DNA of 57,126 bases from Nitrosomonadales bacterium (GCA_016195965.1 JACPYR010000032.1:1-57126), one strand, 5' to 3'. Shown: positions 29,915-42,201, counted from the stretch's first letter. Made by a program: numbers and translations. Notes: generated from the sequence alone by a model not told the origin.

Positions 29915-30940
29915 CTAAGCCGCCATCGCCTGTTCCAGGCGAATGCGACCTTGCGGGGTCGTCATCACCATCAGCACGTCTTTATCCCGCAACAGGAAAC
30001 TGGCCGACGGGTTGAACTGCCAATCGTTGATGCGATGCACCCCCAACACCATACAGTCCTGATTGCTGTGGTACAGCACGCTCAAAGGCTTGCCCTCCAG
30101 GCTTGCGGGTATATGGATCTCTTCCATACGCAGATTGGATTCCGACTTCAGCATCTCGTCGAGAAAATTCATCACATTCGGGCGCACCATCGCGGAGACG
30201 ATACGCAAACCGCCGCTGAAATCCGGCGATACGATTTCGTCCGCGCCCGCCAGCCGGGTCTTCTCGGCGTTTTTCAGGTCATGGCAACGGGCCACCACAC
30301 GCAGCCTGGGGTTCAGTTGTTTGGCGCTCAAGCTGATGACCAGATTGGTGCTGTCATCATGGGCCACGGCGAATACCCCCTGAGCCCTCATGATCCCGGC
30401 CGCCAGCAATATGTCGTTGTCCGTCATGTCGCCATACAGATAAGGCTGCGTCGGATGGGTTTCCAGATAGCGCTGCATATCCTTGGTGTCGTTATCGATG
30501 ATGACGAACGGGCGCCCGGTCAGTTCCAGGTCATGCGCCACGTTGCTGCCCACCAACCCCACTCCGCACACGATGTAGTGGCCACTCATTTGGCCAATTT
30601 TTTTCTGCATCTTCTTTCTCCGCCAAGCGACATTTAGATCATTTTCCAGCGTCAGCGCCGTCACGGTGGACAACACATAACCCAGCACACCGATACCCAT
30701 GATGGCGATGACGACCGTGAACAATCGACCATATTCATGTTGCGAAACATCGACGATCTCGCTGTAACCGATGGTGGAAATCGTGATGAACGTCATGTAA
30801 AAACAATCCATCCAGGAATGTTCTTCACCGCCGATGAGGCGATAACCGACCGTACCGACGGCCAATACCAGCACCAGCGCCAGCAGCGCAATCAGCAGAT
30901 TACGGATTACTTTCGATTCGTGCGGCTCGGTAAATTCCAT
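29915..30940 (-). CDS. Two-TM potassium channel with RCK (TrkA-N/TrkA-C) domains
   Basis: A 341-residue MthK-like channel subunit, presumably a tetramer in the inner membrane. TM1 is at about 13-36, the pore helix and filter TFITISTIGYSEIV near 50-63, and TM2 near 72-95. The cytoplasmic RCK-N Rossmann fold with CGVGLVGSNVAHDL follows near 122-135, with its acidic strand end VIIDNDTKDM, and RCK-C (IPASLEGKPLSVLYHS) comes near the end. The filter reads TIGYSE where TVGYGD or TVGYGE is normal, so the second filter glycine is a serine. Its ATG follows the def stop codon with no gap, so it is cotranscribed with def. Confidence 0.88.
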   Translation of the reverse strand: MEFTEPHESKVIRNLLIALLALVLVLAVGTVGYRLIGGEEHSWMDCFYMTFITISTIGYSEIVDVSQHEYGRLFTVVIAIMGIGVLGYVLSTVTALTLENDLNVAWRRKKMQKKIGQMSGHYIVCGVGLVGSNVAHDLELTGRPFVIIDNDTKDMQRYLETHPTQPYLYGDMTDNDILLAAGIMRAQGVFAVAHDDSTNLVISLSAKQLNPRLRVVARCHDLKNAEKTRLAGADEIVSPDFSGGLRIVSAMVRPNVMNFLDEMLKSESNLRMEEIHIPASLEGKPLSVLYHSNQDCMVLGVHRINDWQFNPSASFLLRDKDVLMVMTTPQGRIRLEQAMAA

Positions 30941-31486
30941 CTATTCGTCTTGCATTTCGCGATTCGGAAACAGCACCTCGCTGAATCCGAATTTTTTCAT
31001 GTCACGGATGCGCATCGGATACAGAATCCCGTCGAGATGGTCGCATTCATGCTGCACCACGCGCGCATGAAAACCGCTCACCGTGCGGTCTATCGGCGCA
31101 CCGTGTTCGTCCAGCCCCCGATAGCGGATCTGTGCATAACGCGGCACCAGGCCACGCAGTCCGGGCACGCTCAGGCAACCCTCCCAGTCCTCTTCCAGCT
31201 CATCGCCCAGCGGGGTGATGACGGGGTTGATCAGCACCGTATAGGGAACCTTGGCGGCATCGGGATAGCGCGGGTTGGGTTGTGCCGCCTGCAGCGCACC
31301 GAAGATCACCACCCGCAAACCGACGCCGATCTGCGGCGCGGCCAGCCCCGCGCCGTTCAGCGCCTGCATGGTGTCCCGCATATCGGCCAGCAGCTCGCGC
31401 AATTGAGGCGCACCGAACTGGCTGACCGGCTCGGCGCGCTGCCATAGGCGCTCATCGCCCATGCGCAACACATTTCTAATTGTCAT
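30941..31486 (-). CDS. def: Peptide deformylase
   Basis: Removes the formyl group from the N-terminal Met of new proteins, using Fe2+ or another metal. At 181 residues it has all three family motifs: [21 protein letters not shown] (metal-binding Cys) and HECDHLDG (metal-binding His pair and catalytic Glu). The frame is open for 56 more codons upstream, but those are encoded by a dispersed repeat. The ATG at 31486 with AGAGG 7 bases before it is the right start. Its first bases, ATGACAATTAGAA, are almost identical to the last bases of the upstream phosphorylase gene. The usual betaproteobacterial def-fmt pair is not seen, so this may be a second deformylase. Confidence 0.93.
   Translation of the reverse strand: MTIRNVLRMGDERLWQRAEPVSQFGAPQLRELLADMRDTMQALNGAGLAAPQIGVGLRVVIFGALQAAQPNPRYPDAAKVPYTVLINPVITPLGDELEEDWEGCLSVPGLRGLVPRYAQIRYRGLDEHGAPIDRTVSGFHARVVQHECDHLDGILYPMRIRDMKKFGFSEVLFPNREMQDE
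31474..31486 (+). repeat. 13-base direct repeat, left member (possible target-site duplication)
   Basis: TTCTAATTGTCAT, covering the def start codon. It matches 12 of 13 bases with TTCTAATCGTCAT at 31725-31737, on the other side of the repeat element at 31487-31724. The symmetric position at both element ends suggests a target-site duplication made when the element inserted. Confidence 0.55.
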
Positions 31487-31724
31487 TCCAGAACCTCTAA
31501 AAATCGTAGCGAGGTTGACTTGACACGGTGTTGCGAAGCATCCGGTGCGGGATAGGCAACTAGCGGCTGCTCCCGCAACCGTCTGGCTTCGCCAGTAACG
31601 TGTCGCAGCAGCCGCCTCAAGAGCAAGGCGCACGGAGCACAGCGACCGAGGCATATCTCACAGATAGACGAGAAGCGAGCACCGCGCAACGCAGCACTTG
31701 AGTCGCGCAGTAGATTTTCAGCGC
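31487..31724 (-). mobile_element. Dispersed repeat element, copy 1 (about 238 bases)
   Basis: A GC-rich non-coding element between the phosphorylase gene and def. The reverse complement of 31620-31715 aligns with copy 2 at 32475-32600: both read TACTGCGCGA, then GCGTTGC, GTGCTCGC or ATGCTCGC, GTCGCTG and GTGCGCCTTGCTCT. The ends are inversely related (CCTCTAAAAATCGTAGCGAG on the left; GCGCTGAAAATCTACTGCGC on the right, reversed). Open frames across it are accidental. Its left end supplies the AGAGG that serves as ribosome site of def. Confidence 0.7.
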
Positions 31725-31737
31725 TTCTAATCGTCAT
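31725..31737 (+). repeat. 13-base direct repeat, right member (possible target-site duplication)
   Basis: TTCTAATCGTCAT, containing the stop codon region of the phosphorylase gene. One mismatch to 31474-31486. Joining the two would give an MTA-phosphorylase stop overlapping the def start by about ten bases, a normal operon arrangement. Confidence 0.55.
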
Positions 31738-32470
31738 CGTTCACCACGCACTCCAGAATACTGCGCACCCTGTCCATCGCCGAACTGGCCGTGGCATTCA
31801 CGTTCTCGATATTGATGCCCACCGCGCTGTCGCCGCGCCCTGCCGCATAGTTCGCCACGACTGCGATGGTCGCATATTCGATCTCCAGCTCCTTGGCCAA
31901 CGCCGTTTCCGGCATGCCGGTCATGCCCACCATGTCCGCCCCGTCGCGCTCATAACGGTTGATCTCGGCGATACTGTCCAGGCGCGGTCCTTGCGTGGCC
32001 GCATACACGCCGCCGTCCACACACGGCTGCTGCGCGGTCTGCGCGCTGCGCAAAATCTGGCTGCGCATGCTGGCGCTGTAGGGGAAAGTAAAATCGGCAT
32101 TGCTGAACGGCCTGTCGCGCGCCTCGAAAAAGGTGGCGTCTCGGCCATGCGTGTAATCGATGATCTGATCCGGCACCACGATCACGCCGGGCTTCAGGTC
32201 GGCGCGTATGCCGCCCACGGTCGCCACCGAAATCACCTTGCTGGCGCCCTGTTCGCGCAGCACCCAGAGATTGGCGCGATAATTCACCAGATGCGGCGGG
32301 ATGGTGTGGCCATAACCGTGGCGCGCCAGAAAAATCACTTCGTGCTGATCCAGCGTGCCGAACAGGAACGCGCCGGACGGTTCGCCGTAAGGCGTGCGCA
32401 TCACCTGCTGGTGGGTGATTTTCAAATTCGCCAACTGGGTCAGGCCGCGACCGCCTATGATTGCCAACAT
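31727..32470 (-). CDS. Methylthioadenosine / methylthioinosine phosphorylase (PNP family)
   Basis: A 247-residue nucleoside phosphorylase that splits a 5'-methylthio-nucleoside, salvaging the purine and methylthioribose-1-phosphate. The phosphate-binding segment LARHGYGHTIPPHLVNYRAN, the base and sugar sites TQGPRLDSIAEINRYERDGA and the GMTGMPETALAKELEI motif are all present. The GMTGMPE form resembles the methylthioinosine-specific enzymes described in Pseudomonas, so MTI may be the substrate; this needs an assay. GGAGG of the ribosome site lies in the end of the adjoining repeat copy 2. It lies in a minus-strand series with galU and hpt upstream and def downstream, bordered on both sides by inverted repeat copies. 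Confidence 0.85.
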   Translation of the reverse strand: MLAIIGGRGLTQLANLKITHQQVMRTPYGEPSGAFLFGTLDQHEVIFLARHGYGHTIPPHLVNYRANLWVLREQGASKVISVATVGGIRADLKPGVIVVPDQIIDYTHGRDATFFEARDRPFSNADFTFPYSASMRSQILRSAQTAQQPCVDGGVYAATQGPRLDSIAEINRYERDGADMVGMTGMPETALAKELEIEYATIAVVANYAAGRGDSAVGINIENVNATASSAMDRVRSILECVVNDDD

Positions 32471-32615
32471 CAGAAAGCCTCCAAAAATTTACTGCGCGAT
32501 TCGATAGCGGCGTTGCACGATGCTCGCTCGTCGCCTACCCACTTGGTATGTCTCTGTCGCTGCGCGTAGTGCGCCTTGCTCTCAAACCGCTCGCTACAAT
32601 TTTTTGAAGCTTTCA
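32471..32615 (+). mobile_element. Dispersed repeat element, copy 2 (about 145 bases)
   Basis: Lies between hpt and the phosphorylase gene, in inverted orientation to copy 1. Terminal inverted repeats are visible: AAAGCCTCCAAAAATT on the left and, reversed, AAAGCTTCAAAAAATT on the right (14 of 16 identical). It lacks about 90 bases present in the middle of copy 1. It reaches to one base before the phosphorylase ATG, and the GGAGG used there is part of the element end. Confidence 0.7.
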
Positions 32616-32621
32616 TACTCT

Positions 32622-33170
32622 CTACTCCTTCGTTGCGTAAATGGCCGGCAAGTTGCGCCACGCCCCTTCTATATCCATGCCGTAACCGAAAACGAACCGG
32701 TCCGGCAGTTCCATCCCGACAAAATCCGCGTGGATGGGTTTATTGCGGCCATGTTGCTTGTCGGCGAACACCGCGCTGTAGCATTTGGCCGCCCCCAGCT
32801 GCAACACCCGCTCGCGCAATGCCAGCAGGGTGTGCCCCTCGTCCAGAATATCGTCCAACAGCAACACCACGCGACCGCGCACATTCTCGCGCGGCTCGAC
32901 CTTCCAGTGCATCGCTCCGCCGTGCCGGGCATCGCCATAACGCGACACATGCACGTAATCAAAATCCAGCGGGAAATCCAGCAGCGGCAACAGTTGCCCG
33001 GAAAACACCACCGCTCCGCCCATCACCGACAATACCAGCGGATGCTGATCCGCAAATTTGGCGTTGATCTGCCGCGCGACCTCGTGCAGAGCCTGCTGCA
33101 CCCGTTCCGCCGGATACAGTAACTCCGCCTGCTGCAGGATGTCGCGTGCATGCTGGATGGTAATCGTCAC
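32622..33170 (-). CDS. hpt: Hypoxanthine-guanine phosphoribosyltransferase
   Basis: Purine salvage: converts hypoxanthine or guanine plus PRPP to IMP or GMP. At 182 residues the PRPP loop [18 protein letters not shown] is clear near 100, and the purine-site region [12 protein letters not shown] comes near the end. The GTG at 33170 overlaps the galU stop (GTGA), indicating translational coupling. The frame is open far upstream, but those residues are an out-of-frame shadow of galU. With the following phosphorylase it forms a purine-salvage pair, since that enzyme releases a purine base that Hpt can reuse. Confidence 0.9.
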   Translation of the reverse strand: MTITIQHARDILQQAELLYPAERVQQALHEVARQINAKFADQHPLVLSVMGGAVVFSGQLLPLLDFPLDFDYVHVSRYGDARHGGAMHWKVEPRENVRGRVVLLLDDILDEGHTLLALRERVLQLGAAKCYSAVFADKQHGRNKPIHADFVGMELPDRFVFGYGMDIEGAWRNLPAIYATKE

Positions 33171-34054
33171 GGCAGTTTCAAATCCTTGAGGTAGGAAGCA
33201 AAGCCCTCGCGCAACTCCGCGTGCTCCAGGCCGAACGCCACCTGAGCCTGCAAATAGCCCAGCTTGGAACCGCAATCGTAGCGTATGCCATCGAAGCGAT
33301 AAGCCAACAACTGCTCTTCCTGCATCAGCGCGGCGATGCCGTCGGTCAACTGTATCTCGCCCCCCGCCCCCGGCTGCACTCTTTCCAGATGATAGAAAAT
33401 TCGCTGCGTCAGGATGTAGCGCCCGACCACCGCCAGCGTGGAAGGTGCTGCCTCGGGTTGGGGTTTCTCGACGATGCCGTTGACCTGCTCCAGCCCCTGC
33501 TCCAGCCGGGCAGACGTGCTGACGATGCCGTATTGCCGGGTCTGCTCGCGCGGGACATCCTGCACACCGAGTATCGAACAATAATGGCGATCGTAAACAT
33601 CCACCATCTGCTTGAGTATCGGGGCCGGGCCGGCCATCAGGTCGTCCGCCAGAATCACCGCAAACGGTGCGTCCTGCACCACCGGTTTCGCGCACAGCAC
33701 GGCATGCCCCAGGCCCAGCGCCTCGGTCTGACGGATGTAGATGCAATTGATATGCGCGGGTATCACCTCGCGCACCACACGCAGCAACTCTTCCTTGCCG
33801 CGCATCTCCAGCTCCGCCTCCAATTCGTAAGCCTTGTCGAAATGATCCTCAATCGCGCGCTTGTTGCGTCCGGTGATAAACACCATGTCGGTGATGCCCG
33901 CCGCGACGGCCTCTTCGACCGCATACTGGATCAGCGGCTTGTCCACGATGGGCATCATCTCCTTCGGGCTGGCTTTGGTGGCGGGCAAAAAACGGCTGCC
34001 CATCCCGGCCACCGGAAACACGGCTTTCGTTATTGGTTTTTTTCTGCGTTCCAT
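33167..34054 (-). CDS. galU: UTP-glucose-1-phosphate uridylyltransferase
   Basis: Makes UDP-glucose for polysaccharide and LPS synthesis. It is a 295-residue nucleotidyltransferase. The signature loop [20 protein letters not shown] is at the N-terminus; [11 protein letters not shown], the metal-site Asp in [14 protein letters not shown] and [13 protein letters not shown] are all conserved. The frame is open 24 codons further up with a Cys-rich odd stretch. The ATG at 34054 is preferred because GGAG stands 9 bases upstream and the length fits the family. It lies 25 bases after ligA and overlaps hpt by the GTGA. Confidence 0.94.
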   Translation of the reverse strand: MERRKKPITKAVFPVAGMGSRFLPATKASPKEMMPIVDKPLIQYAVEEAVAAGITDMVFITGRNKRAIEDHFDKAYELEAELEMRGKEELLRVVREVIPAHINCIYIRQTEALGLGHAVLCAKPVVQDAPFAVILADDLMAGPAPILKQMVDVYDRHYCSILGVQDVPREQTRQYGIVSTSARLEQGLEQVNGIVEKPQPEAAPSTLAVVGRYILTQRIFYHLERVQPGAGGEIQLTDGIAALMQEEQLLAYRFDGIRYDCGSKLGYLQAQVAFGLEHAELREGFASYLKDLKLP

Positions 34055-34079
34055 CCCCATACTCTCCACTGAGTTTTTA

Positions 34080-37255
<3,176 letters not shown>

Positions 37256-37303
37256 AGGAAAACCATCACTAAAATATCCATAAACAATGCCGATTATCTC
37301 ACG

Positions 37304-40159
37304 TCACAGCAAGTCCAGCTTCCGCCCGGATTTGAGCAGCGCCCCGAACTCATCTGCGGAAAGCGGGTTGCTGAAGTAATAGCCCTGTATCTTGTCACAG
37401 TCGAACATCTCCAGGAAGCGCAATTGTTCCAAGGTCTCCACCCCTTCCGCAATCACGCTTAAACCGAGGCTCTTCGCCATGCTGATCACCGCCCTCACGA
37501 TCGCCGCATCGTCCTTGTCTACGGACAAATCGCGCACAAATGACTGGTCGATTTTCAATTCATCTATCGGAAATTTCTTCAGATAAGAAAGGCTGGAATA
37601 ACCGGTACCAAAATCATCGACCGATATTTTAATGCCCGACGAGCTTATTTTGTTGAGCATAATGATCGCCTGCACAGGATCCCGCATCATCGCCGACTCG
37701 GTGATTTCCACTTCGAGCGCGCCGGCTGGCATGCCGCTACGCTGCAGCGCAGCCTGGATAGTCTCATCCAGATTGCGCTCATGAAATTGCACGGGCGAAA
37801 GATTAACCGCCATCACGATCCCGCGCATACCTGTTTCGCGCCACTGCTGGTTTTGGCGGCAAGCCTCGTTCAGCACCCATTCGCCTATCTTCAAAATCAT
37901 GCCGGTTTCTTCGGCGACCGGAATAAAATCAGCGGGCGGGATCAGCCCGTCCACAGGATGCTGCCAACGCACCAGCGCCTCGGCGGCGAGGATTTCCCCG
38001 CTGCGCAAATCGACCTTGGGTTGGTAATGCAGCAACAATTCGCCATTTTTCAAGGCCTGCCGCAACTTGTTTTCCAGACCGACACGCCTGGCGACCGCGC
38101 GGTTCATTTCCTGGGTAAAGAACCGGTAACCATTGCGTCCCGCATCCTTGGCCTGGTACATCGCCGTATCGGCATTGCGGAGCAAGATGTCGATGTCCTC
38201 GCCATCCTGCGGGTACACGCTCACCCCGACACTGGCCGTCACATGCACGGTGTGACCGCTCAATTCATAGGATGCGACAATGATTTCGATCAGCTTATCA
38301 ACCACCAACACGATGTCGCCCAGGTCTTCCAGATTAGGCAACATGATCACGAACTCGTCGCCGCCCTGGCGGCTGACCGTATCGCTGCTGCGCACACATA
38401 GCAGGATGCGCCGCGCCACCTCCTGCAACAACAGGTCGCCGACATGGTGTCCCAAGGTATCGTTCACATCCTTGAAGCGGTCCAGATCCATGAACAACAA
38501 CGCCACCTTGTCTTGTTGCCGCTCGGCATGGTTGATCGCCTGCTGCAGGCGGTCCTGAAACAGCATGCGGTTGGGCAGGCCGGTCAATACATCATGCTGG
38601 GCAAGATAGACCATGCGCGCCTCAGCCGCCTTGCGTTCGCTGATATCGCTCATCAATGCGACGTAATGGGTCAACTGGCCGCTGTCATTGCGCAATGCGC
38701 TGATGCTCAACCACTCCGCGTAAAGCTCGCCATCCTTGCGCCTGTCCACGATCTCGCCGTGCCACTTTCCGGTCGCATTGATGTTCGCCCACATGGATTG
38801 GTAAAAAGCCTCATCCATCAGACCGGATGACAACATGCGCGGATTTTTTCCGATCGCCTCTTCTGCGCTATAGCCGCTGATGGTGGTGAAGGCCGGATTG
38901 ACGGCGAGAATGTTGTTTTTGGTATCGGTAATCACAATGCCTTCGTTGGCATTGACGAACACCCTTTCGAACAGGCGTATCTGTTCCTCGGCTTGCCTGC
39001 GAGCGGTGATATCGACCTGTTCGGACAGGAAGTTCGTGATGTTGCCCTGTTCGTCGAACACCGGGCTGATGCAGAGCTCTTCCCAATACAGATTGCCGTG
39101 TTTGCCCTTGTTCTGCAATTCGCCGCGCCATACCTGGCCCGACTTGATGGTGCGCCATAAATCTTCATACACCGCCCTGGCAGTCGCGCCAGACTGGTGC
39201 ATGCGCATGGTCTTGCCAATCACCTCTTCAGCGGCAAAACCGGAAATCCAGCAAAACTGCAGGTTCACATATTCGATGATGCCTTCCGCGTCGGTAATGA
39301 TGACGCTATTCGGGCTTTGCTCGACCGCGCGGGAAAGTTTGCGTATCTGCACGGAAGACCGCGCCATATTTCTCACCATGCCATCAAAAGCCTGCCCCAG
39401 ACGGCCAATTTCGTCCGGCCCGGCCACCCTCGCGACCGTGTTGAGCTTCCCTCTTCCGACGCGCTGCGCGCTGCGCAGCAGCTTCACCACGCGACGTGTC
39501 ACGGTCCAGTGCAACAGCAAACTGATCAGCAGCGCAAGGCTGATGAAGCCCAGCAACATCTGCTGGACTTGCGCTCTGCTGTGCAGATAACGCCGCGATA
39601 AGGGGACGGACACGTCGGTGTAGATGAACAGCCTGCCAATCCGGCCCTGCGCCAACGTTTCCGGCGCATCCATCCGCACCGGCACCATAACCAGAATGGC
39701 GTTACGTTCCCGGTTGACGGTTTGTTTAATTCCCATGCCGGAAATATCCGCCGCCTGCAAGGCCGGGAGCCATTCTTGCGCGGCAAGCTGCTGAGTAACT
39801 TGCCTCAGGTTAGCTCCGATCAAGGACAAACGGGTCGATGCGATGATCCGGCCACGCTCATCCTCCAGCATAGCCACGCGCACTTCCGGCACGGTGCTCA
39901 ACTCGGAAAAACTCTGCTGCAACCGTTCCGGCAAGCCGACACGCACATAGTATTCAATGCCGGCTTGCAGGTGCACCGCCGTATCCATCTGCCTCTGCTG
40001 GTATGCTTCATACACGAAGTCGGCCTCTTGCCGCATGTCCTGCCTGAACACAAAGCCCAGCAACAACAGCACCATCAGCAAAATCAGCAATGGGATCAGT
40101 ACACGCAATGAGACGATCTTGTTGCTGACACCGCCCAGCATGTCGAGCGGTTCAGTCAA
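37304..40159 (-). CDS. Transmembrane HAMP-PAS-PAS-GGDEF-EAL protein
   Basis: 951 residues. A first membrane segment near 18-40 and a second near 200-222 enclose a ~160-residue periplasmic sensor. HAMP at ~222-275 (GPDEIGRLGQAFDGMV) follows, then PAS 1 (AVEQSPNSVIITDAEGIIEY), PAS 2 (VNANEGIVITDTKNNILAVN), GGDEF with an intact active site (SRQGGDEFVIMLP) and EAL with an intact AEALVRWQHP, DDFGTGYSSLSYLKKFPIDE and AEGVET. Both activities are possible. The TTG start at 40159 overlaps the stop of a substrate-binding lipoprotein gene by 8 bases; GAG stands 8 bases before it, while the ATG at 40141 has none. The overlap suggests that the lipoprotein delivers a ligand signal to the periplasmic domain. 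Confidence 0.92.
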   Translation of the reverse strand: MTEPLDMLGGVSNKIVSLRVLIPLLILLMVLLLLGFVFRQDMRQEADFVYEAYQQRQMDTAVHLQAGIEYYVRVGLPERLQQSFSELSTVPEVRVAMLEDERGRIIASTRLSLIGANLRQVTQQLAAQEWLPALQAADISGMGIKQTVNRERNAILVMVPVRMDAPETLAQGRIGRLFIYTDVSVPLSRRYLHSRAQVQQMLLGFISLALLISLLLHWTVTRRVVKLLRSAQRVGRGKLNTVARVAGPDEIGRLGQAFDGMVRNMARSSVQIRKLSRAVEQSPNSVIITDAEGIIEYVNLQFCWISGFAAEEVIGKTMRMHQSGATARAVYEDLWRTIKSGQVWRGELQNKGKHGNLYWEELCISPVFDEQGNITNFLSEQVDITARRQAEEQIRLFERVFVNANEGIVITDTKNNILAVNPAFTTISGYSAEEAIGKNPRMLSSGLMDEAFYQSMWANINATGKWHGEIVDRRKDGELYAEWLSISALRNDSGQLTHYVALMSDISERKAAEARMVYLAQHDVLTGLPNRMLFQDRLQQAINHAERQQDKVALLFMDLDRFKDVNDTLGHHVGDLLLQEVARRILLCVRSSDTVSRQGGDEFVIMLPNLEDLGDIVLVVDKLIEIIVASYELSGHTVHVTASVGVSVYPQDGEDIDILLRNADTAMYQAKDAGRNGYRFFTQEMNRAVARRVGLENKLRQALKNGELLLHYQPKVDLRSGEILAAEALVRWQHPVDGLIPPADFIPVAEETGMILKIGEWVLNEACRQNQQWRETGMRGIVMAVNLSPVQFHERNLDETIQAALQRSGMPAGALEVEITESAMMRDPVQAIIMLNKISSSGIKISVDDFGTGYSSLSYLKKFPIDELKIDQSFVRDLSVDKDDAAIVRAVISMAKSLGLSVIAEGVETLEQLRFLEMFDCDKIQGYYFSNPLSADEFGALLKSGRKLDLL

Positions 40160-41105
40160 GGTCGATCTCCTCGATCACATGCGGATTGATCAGAAGCGAC
40201 AAATCATCGCTGCCGGCTGTCAGTCCGTTTTCTTTGAGAATCCGTTGAATGTCCTGGCTGACGCTGAACAGCGCGGACGGATTGCCGGAGAATTGCCGGA
40301 TATTTTTTTGCCTGTCGAGCAACTGCAAACCGCGCATGGTGGCCTCAAGCTGGGCTTCGGATAATTGCTCATGCCTTGCCATGATGGGATAGGCGAGCGC
40401 CCGGTTCTGCCGGATCACGCCCAAGGCACGGAACCACGCGCCGACAAATTCTTGCAAATGGACTTTTTGCGCCCCGACATCCGCCGCCCGCACCACCAGG
40501 GTATCCACAATCTTGCCCGGCACCCGTGAACTGTCGAACAGCACGGCGGCGCCGGCCTGAGCCATCTGCTCCTGCGCCGAAGCAAAAGTTACGGCGGCAT
40601 CTATCGAACCGGCGCGAAAGGCCCGCACTTGTTCATCCAGCGGGAGCAACACGATATGCACGTCTTTGCTGGACAGGTTGGCCTCGCGCAAGATCAGGCT
40701 CAGGTAATAAGCGCCCAGCGCGGTCGTTTCCACACCGATGCGCTTGCCCCTGAGTTGTCCCAGATTATTGATGCCACGCCGCACCATCAACACATCCGCG
40801 CCATTGGAAAAATCGGCCACCAGGAATATTTGCAGATCAGGTACGCTGCTGCGCAGGCTCAACGCTTCATCCAGCGTCAACCCGGCGACATGCAACTGGC
40901 CGTTGCGGAAAGCACGCAATACTTCCGTCGTGTTGGTGAATTCGGCCAGGTGCACCTGTTCTTCTTTCAGGTAACCCAGTTCGCGCGCGACATAGGCTGG
41001 GTCATATCCGGGCCACGTCACCGCGCCAAACACCAGCGGCTCGACATATTGGTCGTTGCATGCCATCAGCAGCAACAGCAGACTCAGGCGAAAAAATAAT
41101 TTCAT
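40152..41105 (-). CDS. NMT1/SsuA-type substrate-binding lipoprotein
   Basis: About 317 residues. A short signal peptide ends in a lipobox, LLLLMAC, so the mature protein is a lipoprotein at the membrane. The fold type is a periplasmic binding protein of the NMT1/THI5/nitrate-sulfonate group: FGAVTWPGYDPAYVARELGY, LRAFRNGQLHVAGLTLDEAL, LRGKRIGVETTALGAYYLSL, VRAFRAGSIDAAVTF. No permease or ATPase gene is nearby. Instead the next gene is a transmembrane GGDEF-EAL protein with an 8-base overlap, which points to a sensing rather than an uptake role. The ATG at 41105 is preferred because the signal peptide begins there; the frame is open 14 codons further up. Ligand unknown. Confidence 0.82.
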   Translation of the reverse strand: MKLFFRLSLLLLLMACNDQYVEPLVFGAVTWPGYDPAYVARELGYLKEEQVHLAEFTNTTEVLRAFRNGQLHVAGLTLDEALSLRSSVPDLQIFLVADFSNGADVLMVRRGINNLGQLRGKRIGVETTALGAYYLSLILREANLSSKDVHIVLLPLDEQVRAFRAGSIDAAVTFASAQEQMAQAGAAVLFDSSRVPGKIVDTLVVRAADVGAQKVHLQEFVGAWFRALGVIRQNRALAYPIMARHEQLSEAQLEATMRGLQLLDRQKNIRQFSGNPSALFSVSQDIQRILKENGLTAGSDDLSLLINPHVIEEIDLD

Positions 41106-41151
41106 CGCGGAAGGCATATCGTTGAATACCTGCCAACTATGCCACATATTT

Positions 41152-42201
41152 TTATACCAGCGGCAATTCCGCGTTGCTCATGCCGATGACCGAAATATCA
41201 TCCAGCGCCTTGAGGAAGTGCTGCTGTTCGTAAAGTTTGGCCAACGACTCCGGGTGGGCCTTGCCGCGCATCTGGGCCAGCCGCGCGCGGCTGGCTGCGG
41301 GCATTTCCCGGTGCAATCCCCGCAGCAGCTCATCCGCCGATTCCGGCTTGTTGCATACCAGCACCATATCGCAACCGGCATCCAGCGCGGCTTCCGCACG
41401 CTGCACGATGCCGCCTGCAACGGTCGCGCCTTCCATGCTCAGGTCGTCGCTGAATATGCAACCCTCAAAACCCAGTTGGCCGCGCAGGATATTTTTTAAC
41501 CAGACCGGGGAGAATCCCGCCGGGCGGCTGTCCACCCTGGGATAAATTACATGCGCGGGCATCACCGCGGTCAGACCATAGTTCACCATTTGCCTGAACG
41601 GGATCAGGTCGCCCATTTCGATATCGACAAACTCGCGCTCATCGACCGGAATGTCCAGATGCGAATCGGCACGCACATAGCCATGACCGGGGAAATGCTT
41701 GCCTACCGTAGGCATGCCGCCTTGCTTGAGTCCCAGCAACAGGCTGTGAGCCAAATCGGCGATCGCCTGGGGATCGCTGTGGAACGCGCGGTCGCCGATC
41801 ACGCCGCTTTGCCCATAGTCGATATCCAGCACCGGCGTGAAACTGAAGTCCACACCGCAGGCTCGCAATTCCGCCGCCAGCACATAGCCGACCTGCTGAG
41901 CCAGATGGCGCGCGCGCTGCGGATGGCTATCCCATATCTTGCCCAGTTCGCGCATCGCGGGAATTCTGCTGAAGCCTTCGCGGAAACGTTGCACCCTGCC
42001 GCCCTCGTGATCCACCGCGATCAACAACGGCGGGGTGCGCAGCGCATGAATCGAGGCGGTGAGTTCACTCAACTGCCCGGGCGATTTAAAGTTGCGCGCA
42101 AACAGGATCACCCCGCCGACCAATGGATGCATCAAACGCGCTTCGTCCTCCACGGTCAGTTGCGTACCCGCCACATCCAGCATCACCGGCCCCAAACCCA
42201 T
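41152..42201 (-). CDS. nagZ: Beta-N-acetylhexosaminidase (peptidoglycan recycling)
   Basis: A cytoplasmic GH3 glycosidase that removes GlcNAc from anhydro-muropeptides in cell-wall recycling. 349 residues, the usual single-domain length. [12 protein letters not shown], the family His in GKHFPGHG with DSHLDIP, and the nucleophile Asp in [10 protein letters not shown] are all present. The ATG at 42201 has GGGGAG 5 bases upstream. In betaproteobacteria nagZ normally follows pdxJ-acpS directly; here about 1.6 kb of foreign-looking sequence separates it from acpS. Confidence 0.95.
   Translation of the reverse strand: MGLGPVMLDVAGTQLTVEDEARLMHPLVGGVILFARNFKSPGQLSELTASIHALRTPPLLIAVDHEGGRVQRFREGFSRIPAMRELGKIWDSHPQRARHLAQQVGYVLAAELRACGVDFSFTPVLDIDYGQSGVIGDRAFHSDPQAIADLAHSLLLGLKQGGMPTVGKHFPGHGYVRADSHLDIPVDEREFVDIEMGDLIPFRQMVNYGLTAVMPAHVIYPRVDSRPAGFSPVWLKNILRGQLGFEGCIFSDDLSMEGATVAGGIVQRAEAALDAGCDMVLVCNKPESADELLRGLHREMPAASRARLAQMRGKAHPESLAKLYEQQHFLKALDDISVIGMSNAELPLV

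Noticed and set aside
31483-31737. Open frame of 84 codons between the phosphorylase gene and def
   Set aside because: It lies wholly in the dispersed repeat and its similarity to another local frame comes from the second repeat copy, not from protein conservation.
33171-33746. N-terminal extension of hpt by about 190 codons
   Set aside because: The residues are an out-of-frame reading of galU and the phosphoribosyltransferase fold begins at the GTG at 33170.
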